A stretch of 64,000 nucleotides of DNA, from assembly GCA_029582155.1 (NCBI GenBank), contig CM055906.1:11775101-11839100 (forward strand). Direction: 5' to 3'. Shown one piece after another: positions 1-11,125 of this stretch (positions within the stretch are counted from its first letter, which is position 1; each line of letters begins with the position of its first letter). Position numbers and translations under genes: made by a program. Below the pieces are notes generated by a model, which made no database searches, had not been told where the DNA came from, and saw nothing but the letters and a program-made list of their open reading frames with translations. The DNA is from Panopea generosa (taxonomy: Eukaryota; Mollusca; Bivalvia; Adapedonta; Hiatellidae).

Positions 1-460
1 TTGCCCAACCGCTTTACACAGCTCTTATTTCTTGGGCGTAAGAATCTACAGTGTAAGGCAGATAATTCTTAAGTGAGACCTAAAACGTTCTCATCATCTG
101 TTCTGTTAAACAATTTTACCTGACTTTTCCTTATTGTAGCTGACAATATATAATATGAAACAAGGCACTGAATAAAAGGGGATTTATCAATTTCAATCAA
201 TGTATATGTAGATTATTTAATATCAGTGTGTCAGGATAATATTTATAACTGTCAAAATAATAAATTGCCGTTAAGTTTAAAAGAAAATACAGCCTTTTAA
301 TCATTTCATATATGGCCTAAAATATGTTAGTATGTTTTTAAGTCCATGTGCAAGTCCGCTCAAAGAAGTAAATAGAATCTATGTAGGTCCTTGCTTGGAT
401 ATTGAATATTTGCTTTCGTAACCATCAGTTACCTATGATAAGGAAGAATTTGTTTAAACT
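1..460. other. AT-rich non-coding sequence
   Basis: No open frame with protein-like composition, no splice-framed exon and no recognisable repeat is visible here. The sequence is AT-rich and runs directly into a SINE-like element at about 461. Confidence 0.5.
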
Positions 461-652
461 TATTTATTTTTACTTCGATTGAGAAAAAAATTCTTACAAC
501 TTAAATAAATCACACTCGAAGACTTCCCGGTTAAGCATATGCGGGAAAGTGTCTTGCTCAAGGACAGCACACATAGCTGTGATGGAGGATCGAACCCACG
601 GCCCTCTGATCATGGGTTCAGTGCTCTACCACTGGACCACGTGCTCCGCACA
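461..652 (-). mobile_element. tRNA-derived SINE (family C), copy 1
   Basis: Read on the minus strand the element opens with a tRNA-like head. An A-box-like segment (TGGTCCAGTGGTAGAGC) is followed about 35 nt later by a B-box-like segment (GGGTTCGATCC). A tRNA-unrelated body and an AT-rich tail near 461-480 (AAACTTATTTATTTTTAC on the plus strand) follow. The same order recurs at 56157-56367, and the tail half alone at 7663-7745, so this is a dispersed family. The head is what is expected of RNA polymerase III-transcribed SINEs; there is no coding capacity. The tRNA of origin is not assigned. Confidence 0.75.
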
Positions 653-880
653 AAGAAGGATAACCAAGTAACCAGAAATAAAGACATATTTTTTTAGTAT
701 TTCTTAAATTATGTTGTATATTTGCTGTAGCAATCTAGAGTGCCAAAAGACAAAGAAGGATAACGAGTAACCAGAGACATTTTTTTGATATTTCTAATTT
801 TAGCTACAATGTGAAAAATTATTTAGCATTAATGTTTTTTCTAGGAAACCAAAGACATATAACAAGTAACCTCAGTTACC
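651..880. repeat. Degenerate ~95-bp tandem repeat, three copies
   Basis: A segment beginning ACAAAGAAGGATAAC and continuing AAGTAACCAGA...AAAGACAT recurs about every 93-99 bases, near 651, 750 and 843. The third copy is shortened and diverged. It directly abuts the SINE head at 652. No function is visible. Confidence 0.5.
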
Positions 881-1153
881 AAAGGTATATAGCGGGATAC
901 AAATGCACTTACTTGTGCAGAGGTGCTACTTTTGTGTAAAATCTATTTTTGTTAAGCGAATAAATTGCCACCGATTATTTTTAATGTGTTTCATAAATTA
1001 TATGTTAGTGTAACAGTCTTTTTAAGTGGTATACAGTAATACTTAATTTTTCAAATTCGTTTGAATCAGTGACATAAACCAGTCATTGGTTGAATTATCC
1101 ACTTTTTGAAATATATCACAAAAAGATTTTATGTATATGAGGTGCTGTTTTTC

Positions 1154-1317
1154 TATTTAACCATATTAATAAGAGAATAATATCACTTATTTGAATAGAG
1201 GATACACTTATTTGAATAGAGGATATCACTTATTCATATTCAAATAAGTGATATCACGTGTACATATAAATGATATCACCTATTTGATTAAGTAATATCA
1301 CTTATTATGGTTAAATA
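1154..1317. repeat. Foldback (imperfect palindrome)
   Basis: The outer arms, about 17-20 bp, pair TATTTAACCATATTAATAAG at 1154-1173 with CTTATTATGGTTAAATA at 1301-1317. Inside lies a perfect 13-bp inverted repeat: GATATCACTTATT at 1222-1234, an 8-nt loop, and its complement at 1243-1255. The motif ATATCACTTATT recurs in both orientations throughout. This is the structure of a small foldback or MITE-like element, but no target-site duplication was identified. Confidence 0.6.
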
Positions 1318-1910
1318 CCCGGTAGTAAAACAACAACCCATAGATGTACATATTTGGGTGCAGTCCTTAAAGAATTATTTGGTAAAATAATTTGTACACA
1401 ATGTTATATACAACATTAACATTCATATTATAGTGCTGGCTGACAGAATCCAGTGTCTAGGTTGTGGCTGTTTACAACAAATTGTTCCTTAATAAAGGTG
1501 ACCACTAACACAGGTTTAACTATATTGTCAGTGACTTAATGTATATGTCTCAGTTATTGTAAACAAACAGAACTTGTGGTGTTTCTCTGTTAGCTTCCTC
1601 TCTTCTGTTTTACTTACTTTCATTACTACATGATTGTAACATTTTGAGACTGGTTTTGAGTCCAACCTGGTTGTCTATATGTATTCAGGCAATAGTTCTA
1701 GCTGCCACATTCTATTAGCATCATATAGCTTTAAGACCATATCAATTGTATTGTCTTATATATATAATTATTACCTGTGTTAATTGGCTATTGGCAATCT
1801 TGTGCACAGTCTTGGTAAAGAAAGGTTACCATTGTATTTACTTGATCTATTATACTTTTATTTAAATTTTGACCAATATGATGGAATCTTTAGTTTGTAC
1901 AACTTCATAA
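1318..1910. other. AT-rich non-coding sequence
   Basis: No coding exon, RNA gene or repeat unit could be supported. An 86-codon open frame starting at 1784 runs into the tRNA-like relic at 1911 and is not protein-like. Confidence 0.45.
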
Positions 1911-2005
1911 GGGTGTCAAGATCCCCACCAGGACTTGAACCTGGAACTTTTTTCAAACAGAAAAGTGTGCTAGCTTACACTATAGAGATGTACCCCGACA
2001 ACACA
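1911..2005 (-). mobile_element. tRNA-derived SINE relic (family D)
   Basis: On the minus strand there is a tRNA-like segment with TGTAAGCTAGCAC, then a good B box (GGTTCAAGTCC) and a closing pairing segment (CCTGGTGGGGA). The A-box region is weak and no tRNA cloverleaf closes fully, so this is a SINE head or tRNA pseudogene rather than a working tRNA gene. Only one copy is visible in the window. Confidence 0.55.
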
Positions 2006-2209
2006 AACCAAGTGTACATTATTTTATCTGAATGTGATAACTAAGACCACCCTTAAAAATAAGTTTGTTTGCCACTTCCAACCCGTACTGGGTAGGAAGG
2101 GGATTTTTTTTGATTTGCAATCAATCCGAAAAACCTTTTAAAGGATATGGACAGAGAAAGAACAAACAAAGATCTATAATATATTGAATGAATAACAATA
2201 TCTTTTTAT

Positions 2210-2222
2210 GGGGGGGGGGGGG
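2210..2222 (+). repeat. Homopolymer run of 13 G
   Basis: An uninterrupted run of 13 G on the plus strand. Its length is likely variable between individuals and sequencing runs. Confidence 0.9.
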
Positions 2223-2495
2223 AGGTAAAAAAAGTTTCCAACCAGCAGGATTGTTGTGGATCAACTGGAAATGTAGGACTGTAGCAAAATATTGAAATCG
2301 CAATATATCACAATATTTTGTATAACATGCCTTAATCAATTGTATTTATCAAGTGAATTGTAATACAGCAAGTCACAATCTAAAATCATTTTCAAACACA
2401 GAAGTATGCATATTCTGTACTGTGCTTGGTTTAATATACAATCAGTGCCCAAGAGGAGCTTGTTAAGTATTTACTGGAAATCCTCCATCCTGTAA

Positions 2496-2552
2496 AACCG
2501 CAGGGTGTAGAGCATCCGCCTCACTTGTGGGAGATCTTATATTCAATCCCAG
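2496..2552 (+). mobile_element. tRNA-derived relic, plus strand
   Basis: An A-box-like GGTGTAGAGC is followed by CATCCGCCTC and a decayed B box (ATTCAATCCC) with roughly tRNA spacing. It cannot fold into a complete tRNA. It is probably the head of an old SINE whose body is no longer recognisable. Confidence 0.45.
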
Positions 2553-2756
2553 TCATCACCATTTCGCAAGCAATACACAGCCCTACAAAATATTTTAATT
2601 AAACCTGAATGGCCAAATGTATCAAATGAATGGCATGGTAGTAACAACTGTTTAATCTAAATGTTGCTTTTCAAGTATTTAAACAGTTCCAACAAATCTG
2701 TCTACTCTGCATTTTAAAGAAATTAAAGAAACATAGGAGTATATTTATATATTTAA

Positions 2757-3045
2757 ACAAGAGTTGTCAGAAGACAACAAAGCTCGCCTCTGGGTGTCTA
2801 AGTCCAAAAAGGGCCTAACTGTGCCAAAATGCAATTCAGAGTTATGGTTCATGTCTCTGTGTGTTCCATTGATGATGGTGAACACACATGCAATGTTTCA
2901 TTCACATCCAATGAGTGGTTGCATAGATATCTTAAACTAAAACTTAAACACAAAAGTTTAACCTGGGTGTCTACAGACGATGCTGAAGAAGACACCGGGG
3001 TCATGACAATAGCTCTCCATGGACTTCGTCCCGGCAAGCTAAAAA
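2757..3045 (+). mobile_element. Dispersed non-autonomous element (family 1), copy 1
   Basis: The element starts ACAAGAGTTGTCAGAAGACA, where GTTGTC and GACAAC form a short hairpin, and ends GGCAAGCTAAAAA. A near-identical copy lies at 35597-35878 in the same orientation (about 90% identity by eye) and a decayed one at about 29690-29935. The short open frames on both strands inside it are shared only because the DNA is shared. No transposase is encoded. Terminal architecture resembles the larger elements at 7900-9395 and 28640-29623. Confidence 0.75.
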
Positions 3046-3264
3046 GTAAGGAAATGAGTGGTTGCTAAATAGAGATGATCACTTCATATGTTCTACTGTT
3101 GTAGCTGTGAGAAATAACATGCTGTTCACTTTCATTTCGAATACAATGATTGAAAAAAGATCACTGTAAAATGTACTTAAGAAGTAAGATGCTTTTACCC
3201 TTTGGTATTTTCATACAAATAAAAACAAACTTTTCTATAGAGATATGTTTTCCCTGTCGTCGAG

Positions 3265-3403
3265 TCTGTAACTATGTTGTCAACTGGTGCACCACTAGCT
3301 GTCACAATAGCCTGCCACTATGTTGTCATATGGTGCGTCACTAGCTGTTGCAATAAGTTGCTACCATGTTGTCAACCGGTGCATCACTCACCAGCTGTCA
3401 CAA
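3265..3403 (+). repeat. 46-bp tandem repeat, three copies, at the edge of the 47-bp satellite
   Basis: A unit beginning ACTATGTTGTCAACTGGTGC recurs at 3271, 3317 and 3363, exactly 46 bp apart. It abuts the 47-bp array. The nearly equal period and shared blocks (ACC...CAGCT, ...CATG...TCA...) suggest an old, diverged edge of the same array, but the alignment is loose. Confidence 0.6.
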
Positions 3404-6400
3404 TCATGGTTCACATGTTTATACCCACAGTTCTAGTTTCAGACTGTAGCACATGGTTCACATGTTTATACCCACAGCTCTAGTTTCAGACTATGACACA
3501 TGGTTCACATGTTTGTACCCACAGCTCTAGTTCCAGACTGTGACACATGGTTCACATGTTTATAACCACAGCTCTAGTTTTAGACTATGACACATGGTTC
3601 ACACGTTTTGTACCCACAGCTCTAGTTTCAGACTATGACATATGGTTCAGATGTTTATACCCACAGCTCTAGTTTCAGACTATGACACATGGTTCACATG
3701 TTTGTACCCACAGCTCTAGTTTCAGACTGTGACACATGGTTCACATGTTTATAACCACAGCTCTAGCTTCAGACTATGACACATGGTTCATATGTTTGTA
3801 CCCACAGCTCTAGTTTCAGACTGTAGCACATGGTTCACATGTTTATACCTACAGCTCTAGTTTCAGACTGTGACACATGGTTCACATGTTTATAACCACA
3901 GTTCTAGTTTCAGACTGACACATGGTTCACATGTTTGTACCCTCAGCTCTAGTTTCAGACTGTAGCACATGGTTCACATGTTGTACCCACAGCTCTAGTT
4001 TCAGACTGTGACACATGGTTCACATGTTTATACCCACAGTTCTAGTTTCAGACTATGACACATGATTCACATGTTTTAACCCACAGCTCTAGTTTCAGAA
4101 TGTGACTCATGGTTCACATGTTTATACCAACAGCTCTAGTTTCAGACTGTGACACATGGTTCACATATTTTGTACCCACAGCTCTAGTTTCAGACTGTGA
4201 CACATGGTTCACATATTTATACCCACAGCTATAGTTTTATACTATGACACATGGTTCACATGTTTGTACCCACAGCTCTAGTTTCAGACTATGACAGTTG
4301 GTTTACAGGTTTGTACCCACAGCTCTAGTTTCAGACTGACACATGGTTCACATGTTGAACCAACAGCTCTAGTTTCAGACTGTGACACATGGTTCACATG
4401 TTTATACCCACAGTTCTAGTTTCAGACTGTAGCACATGGTTCACATGTTTATACCCACAGCTCTAGTTTCAGACTATGACACATGGTTCACATGTTTGTA
4501 CCCACAGCTCTAGTTTCAGACTGTGACACATGGTTCACATGTTTATAACCACAGCTCTAGTTTTAGACTATGACACATGCTTCACATGTTTTGTACCCAC
4601 AGCTCTAGTTTCAGACTATGACACATGGTTCAGATGTTTATACCCACAGCTCTAGTTTCAGACTGACACATGGTTCACATGTTTGTACCCACAGCTCTAG
4701 TTTCAAACTGTGACACATGGTTCACATGTTTATAACCACAGCTCTAGTTTCAGACTATGACACATGGTTCACATGTTTGTACCCACAGCTCTAGTTTCAG
4801 ACTGTAGCACATGGTTCACATGTTTATACCTACAGCTCTAGTTTCAGACTGTGACACATGGTTCACATGTTTATAACCACAGCTCTAGTTTCAGACTGAC
4901 ACATGGTTCACATGTTTGTACCCTCAGCTCTAGTTTCAGACTGTAGCACATGGTTCACATGTTGTACCCACAGCTCTAGTTTCAGACTGTGACACATGGT
5001 TCACATGTTTATACCCACAGTTCTAGTTTCAGACTATGACACATGATTCACATGTTTTAACCCACAGCTCTAGTTTCAGAATGTGACTCATGGTTCACAT
5101 GTTTATACCCACAGCTCTAGTTTCAGACTGTGACACATGGTTCACATGTTTTGTACCCACAGCTCTAGTTTCAGACTGTGACACATGGTTCACATATTTA
5201 TACCCACAGCTCTAGTTTTAGACTATGACACATGGTTCACATGTTTGTACCCACAGCTCTAGTTTCAGACTATGACAGTTGGTTTACAGGTTTGTAACCA
5301 CAGCTCTAGTTTCAGACTGTGACACATGGTTCACATGTTGAACCAACAGCTCTAGTTTCAGACTGTGACACATGGTTCACATGTTTATACCCACAGCTCT
5401 AGTTTTAAACTATGACACATGGTTCACATGTTTGTACCCACAGCTCTAGTTTCAGACTGTGACACATGGTTCACATGTTTATACCCACAGCTCTAGTTTT
5501 AAACTATGACACATGGTTCACATGTTTGTACCTACAGTTCTAGTTTCAGACTATGACACATAGTTCACATGTTGTACCAACAGTTCTAGTTTCAGACTGT
5601 GACACATGGTTCACATGTTTATACCCACAGCTCTAGTTTCAGACTGTGACACATGATTCACATGTTTATACCCACAGCTCTAGTTTCAGACTATGACACA
5701 TGGTTCACATGTTTATACCCACAGCTGTAGTTTCAGACTATGACATATGGTTCACATGTTTGTACCCACAGCTCTAGTTTCAGACTGTGACACATGGTTC
5801 ACATGTTTGTACCCACAGCTCTAGTTTCAGACTGTGATACATGGTTCACATGTTTATACCCACAGCTCTAGTTTCAGACTATGACACATAGTTCACATGT
5901 TTGTACCCACAGCTTTAGTTTTAGACTATGAAACATGGTTCATATGTTTGTACCCACAGCTCTAGTTTCAGACTATGAAACATGCTTCACATATTTTTAC
6001 CCACAGCTCTAGTTTCAGACTATGACACATGGTTCAGATGTTTATACCCACAGCTCTAGTTTCAGACTATGACACATGATTCACATGTTTGTACCCACAG
6101 CTCTAGTTACAGACTGTGACATATGGTTTACATTTTATACCCACAGCTCTAGTTTCAGACTGTGACAAATGGTTCACATGTTAATACCCAGATCTAGTTC
6201 AGACTGAACAAATGGTTAACATGTTTATACCCACAGCTCTAGTTTCAGACTATGAAACATGGTTCATATGTTTGTACCCACAGCTCTAGTTTCAGACTAT
6301 GAAACATGCTTCACATATTTGTACCCACATCCCATGACACATGATTCAGATGTTTATACCCACAGCTCTAGTTTCAGACTATGACACATGATTCACATGT

Positions 6401-7500
6401 TTGTACCCACAGCTCTAGTTTAAGACTGTGATAAATGGTTTAAATGTTCAAACCAACAGCTTTAGTTTCAGACTATGACACATGGTTCAGATGTTTATAC
6501 CCACAGCTCTAGTTTCAGACTATGACACATGATTCACATGTTTGTACCCACAGCTCTAGTTACAGACTGTGACATATGGTTTACATTTTATACCCACAGC
6601 TCTAGTTTCAGACTATGACAAATGGTTCACATGTTAATACCCAGATCTAGTTCAGACTGAACAAATGGTTTACATGTTTATACCCACAGCTCAAGTTTCT
6701 AACTGTGACAAATGGTTCACGTGATTATACCCACAGCTCTAGTTTTACACTGTGACAAATGGTTCACATGATTATACCCACAGCTCTAGTTTTACACTGT
6801 GACAAATGGTTCACATGATTATACCTACAGCTCTAGTTTCACACTGTGACAAATGGTTCACATGATTATACCCACAGCTCTAGTTTTAGACTATGACAAA
6901 TAGTTCACATGATTATACCCACAGCTCTAGTTTTACACTGTGACAAATGGTTCACATGATTATACCCACAGCTCTAGTTTCACACTGTGACAAATGGTTC
7001 ACATGATTATACCCTCAGCTTTTGTTTCACACTGAGACAAATGGTTCACATGATTAAACCCACAGCTCTAGTTTCAGACTGAACAAATGGACCACATATT
7101 TATACCCACAGCTCTAGTTTCAGACTGTGACAAATGATTCACATGTGTATACCCACAGCTCTAGTTTCAGACTGTGACATATGGTTCACATGTTTATACC
7201 CACAGCTGTAGTTTCAGACTGTGACAAATGATTCACATGTGTATACCCACAGCTCTAGTTTCAGACTGTGACATATGGTTCACATGTTTATACCCACAGC
7301 TCGTTTCAGACTGTGACATATGGTTCACATGTTTATACCCACTGCTCTTATTTCAGACTGTGACATATGGTTTACATGTTTATACCCACAGGTCTAGTTT
7401 CAGACTGTGACAAATGGTTCACATGTTTATACCCACAGCTCTAGTTTCAGACTGTGTCATATGGTTCACATGTTTATACTTAGAGCTCTATTGTCACACT
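3404..7500 (+). repeat. 47-bp satellite array, about 87 copies
   Basis: The monomer reads ACATGGTTCACATGTTTATA, then CCCACAGCTCTAGTTTCAGA, then CTGTGAC, with a measured spacing of 47 bp (for example 3451, 3498, 3545). Monomers differ by a few substitutions and small indels and lack CpG almost completely. The array has higher-order structure. A block from about 3446 to 4428 is repeated from about 4429 to 5410 (offset about 982 bp, some 21 monomers), marked by the rare variant GACAGTTGGTTTACAGG at 4293 and 5273. Further block repeats occur at 5928-6670, and a local subtype (ATGATTATACC) fills 6710-7060. A short open frame at 7228-7410 is a translation of the repeat. Confidence 0.95.
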
Positions 7501-7662
7501 GTACTACTTTATGATTCCAAATGATATGAAGACTCAAATGAAGTAATTATGTTTTTAACAATTTAAGGACCCAACTTCCGATTTTAATTATTCAATTTGG
7601 CCAGTTAAAAATTTTGTTCACTATATTATGGTTATATTGTTATGAGCTGGTCATTTCGGAGT

Positions 7663-7745
7663 TAAACTTATTTATTGGACCATGATTGCAAAACAAGTTA
7701 TTACAACTTAGTCAAGTCATGCTGCGAAGCCTTTCTTGGTAGAAC
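7663..7745 (-). mobile_element. SINE family C, truncated copy 2 (tail only)
   Basis: Plus-strand sequence from TTAAACTTATTTATT through ACAAGTTATTACAACTTAG to TCATGCTGCGAAGCC matches the body and tail of the family C elements at 461-652 and 56157-56367. The tRNA-like head is absent, consistent with truncation at the 5' end, the usual outcome of LINE-driven retrotransposition. Confidence 0.6.
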
Positions 7746-7899
7746 CAGTACTAAGCATAATATTATGCGAATAAAATTTTGACTTAAATGTGCTTATAAG
7801 CCCTGTGATGAGGGGTTGTGGTTGAATCACGCTTGTTCAAGAATTTATATGAAATCTTGTGTTATATAACTGCTGCCAGGTTTGGTTAAGATTTAATAA

Positions 7900-9395
7900 A
7901 CAAGAGGGCCAAAATGGCCCTCTATCGCTCACCTGTCTAACCTTGAGTCACCCAACTAAAGTAGATTATTATAATACATGTACACTCAAAATTCCAGAAA
8001 AATGAGATGGGCAAGAATTTTGATTTGTTTTGAAGATGTAACAGATGCTTAGAAGAGTTCAAACTTGGTAGAGTTTCACCCATGGTAAATGTCAGTGAAA
8101 TTACATTGAAATCAGGTCAGTAGATTCTGACAAGAAGGTTTTTGAAGTTTTTACTATAGCTGCCTATATAGTAAACTAGCACATCACTGTGGCGGTCATC
8201 TTTTTTAACAAATCACAATGGCTCGAACAAACTTGGTAAAGGGTCACCCAAGGAACATTTCTGCGAAACTGTTTTAAAATTGATCCCGTGAATTCTGACA
8301 AAAAGACTTTTTTTAGTTTTTACTATAGCTTACATAGTAAAGTAACCCCATCCCCTGGCCGCCATGTTTTTTAACAAATCAAGATGGTTTGAACAAATTT
8401 GGAAGAGGGTAACCCAATGAACATTTCTGTGAAATTATTTTAAAATCGAGCCAGTAGTTTCTGACAAGAAGATTTTTTAAGTTTTTACTATAGCTTATAT
8501 AGTAAACTTACCCCACCCCCAGGCTGCCATATTTTTTGACGAATCAAAATGGGCTGGACAAACTTGGTAGAGGGTCACTCAAGGATCATTTCTGTGAAAT
8601 TATTTTAAAATCGAGCCAGTAGTTTTTGACAAGAAGATTTTTTTTATGTTTTTACTATAGCTCATATAGTAAACTAACAGTACCTCATCCCCTGGCCGCC
8701 ATGTTTTTTGACGAATCAAGATGGCTTGAACAAACTTGGAAGAGGGTAACCCAAGGAACATTTCTGTGAAATTATTTTAAAATCGAGCCAGTAGTTTCTG
8801 ACAAGAAGATTTTTTAAGTTTTTACTATAGCTTATATAGTAAACTAACCCCACCCCCTGGTCGCCATGTTTTTTGAAGAATCAAGATGGCTTGAACAAAC
8901 TTGGTAGAGGGTCACCCAAGGATCATTTCTGTGATATAATTTTTAAAATTGAGCCGGTAGATTGACAAAAATTTTTTTTAAGAATTTACAATAGCTTATA
9001 CAGTAAACTAACCCCACCCCCTGGCCGCAATGTTTTTTGACAAATCAAGACGGCTTGAACAAACTTGGTAGAGGGTCACCCAAGGAACATTTCTGTGAAA
9101 TTATTTTAAAATCGAGCCAGTAGTTTCTGACAAGAAGATTTTTTAAGTTTTACTAATTAAACTTGCCTCGCCCCCTGGCGACCGTGTTTATTGACGAATC
9201 AAGATGGCTTGAACAAACTTTGTAGACAGTCACCCAAGGAACATTTCTGTAAAGTTATATCAAAATTTGCCCAGTGGTTTCAGAGGAGAAGTTGTTAGAA
9301 GCTTAAAGTTAACGACGGACAATGGACGACGGAGGACAGACACCAGGCGATCACAAAAGCTCACCTGTGAGCTTTCAGCTCAGGTGAGCTAAAAA
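7900..9395 (+). mobile_element. Large dispersed non-autonomous element (GGCC family), copy 1
   Basis: The 5' end is a palindrome around AGAGGGCCAAAATGGCCCTC followed by TCGCTCACCTG. The 3' end is a hairpin, AGCTCACCTG...CAGGTGAGCT, then AAAAA, so the GCTCACCTG motif is inverted between the ends. The interior holds seven units of about 165 bp. Each contains CCCCACCCCCTGGCCGCCAT, AATCAAGATGGCTTGAACAA and CAGTAGTTTCTGACAAGAAG, spaced at 8217, 8377, 8542, 8714, 8879, 9043 and 9197. No protein is encoded. A second copy lies at 17711-19161. The class is unresolved: the hairpin followed by CTAA recalls Helitron 3' ends, but no Helitron 5' end or AT insertion site was confirmed. Confidence 0.8.
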
Positions 9396-11125
9396 TGAGA
9401 TTACTATTGCACTGCACAAAAATTTTAACATTTTTCCATTATATAACTCTTTATAAATCAGTGACGCTAGCGATTGCTCCAAATTTAACACCAGGGACCT
9501 CACTTCTGCAAAAAATTCAGAAGACACAATGCTAAATTTCTAAGCCTTGAACTTTAAGAGAAAATGTTATTTTTAAAGTTTTCTTTAAAATGTTTGAAAA
9601 GTTGATCATGCTGGTTCAAGAACTCTTCCAAGATCTTATAACTGCTGTACAAGTTTGGTTAAGATGCATTGAAAAATGGGAGTGCTACCACTTCTACCAG
9701 AAAATGATTATGACAAGGCTGGTGGACAATTTACCACTACATAAGCTCTGCTAGACTTTTGTAATACAGCCAGCTCTCCAGATTGAGTCCGTTAAATAGC
9801 AGCACACTTGAGCAAGTTGTTTGGTCAGTTGCTTCAGACAGTGCTTGAAGAACGTCATATTTAAGTAGGCGTTCAATTTCTATGAATTGTGGGACAGTTT
9901 CACCAACATATACTTAAAAACTTAAATCTAAGAAAAGCAGCCAAGATATCATGATTTTAGACTGGTTTCAGTTAAACTGCATATGGTTTCACTTATATTA
10001 AGTGTATAATATATAAATAAGCAGTCATAATTTAGTTAAGTTTTAAAATACTACTTAAAATGCTGGTGAAACAGAAGTTTGATTCAGGAGATATAAGGTT
10101 CTATATATAGACTAAATGAAGGGTGCTCTCCTGAAAGCAACAAACAGTTTACATCAAGACAATACAAGTAGCCATGACAACAACATGAGATGACAACTGA
10201 CTAGATAAGACAAACAAACTAGGCTTGGAATGACGAGAGCAAATATCTATCGTGCTTGCACAAACCTAGAAAATGATTGCAACTCTGCACTACCTGCTTC
10301 TACGTGTATATACAGAAAATTACAAATAAACAGAGAAATCCGGTCACAATGGGATGGGATACAGTGTAAACTACAGGTGAATAGAAAGCTATAAAATGCA
10401 ACTTTTGATAATTCAGCAGCTGCAAATCCGTCATAATCTATTCAATTTGGCCATTTCAAAAATTTGTCCAAGATATTATGATTATGTAACTGCATGTAAG
10501 TTTTGTTAGGGCTGAATGAAAATGACTGAAAACAATACTGAAGGAGTTATTTCCCTTTGACCATTCTTATTACATTTTACGAGATAAACATAATGTGAAA
10601 CTTTCTGTGAGGGTCTGCCTGGATATCCACTCATTGTTCTGAAATTTTTTGTGGGGGTCTGGATTTTTTGTACAAGAGTAAGTTCATGCATGATTTATAA
10701 TGACCACAACTGCTGAATCCATGTGTTTTATATAGATAGAACAGTAACATAGTTTATAATTAATAAATATGTTTACATAATTACACGTGTATTAGATTTT
10801 CTCATACATGTTATCTCTCTTGAGACATTTAAATACTTATTCAGTTGTGCTATACCAACACTCATAGGCCTCTTGTTTCATATAAAATATTAGAAAACCA
10901 TTCACAATTAATACTCAATTCGAAGGCTGAAAATTAAGTTAAGTCATCTTAAAAACATAAATATAAAGTCAAGAATATATATTGGAGTTATTTCCCTTTT
11001 ACAAAACATGATTGAAGAGAGTGACATTTACAATTTGTTTGTTTTTACATTATTTAAGCAGAATACAATAATTATCAGTTCATCACATTATTGTCTCTAG
11101 ATTTTATAAATGGTGTTCTTAATCT
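9396..11125. other. Non-coding sequence with fragments of a dispersed repeat
   Basis: No exon is supported. A degenerate dispersed motif (TATAACTGCTGTACAAGTTT then GGTTAAGAT) is seen at 9640-9672. Related traces occur at 7860-7890, 10480-10515, 43095-43130 and 56960-56985. The rest is AT-rich, with nothing recognisable. A 61-codon minus-strand frame at 10506-10691 is not protein-like. Confidence 0.45.

Noticed and set aside
2829-3068. 79-codon frame shared with 35593-35886
   Set aside because: The similarity is that of a dispersed element (family 1). Frames are open on both strands and not maintained in the third copy at 29690-29935.
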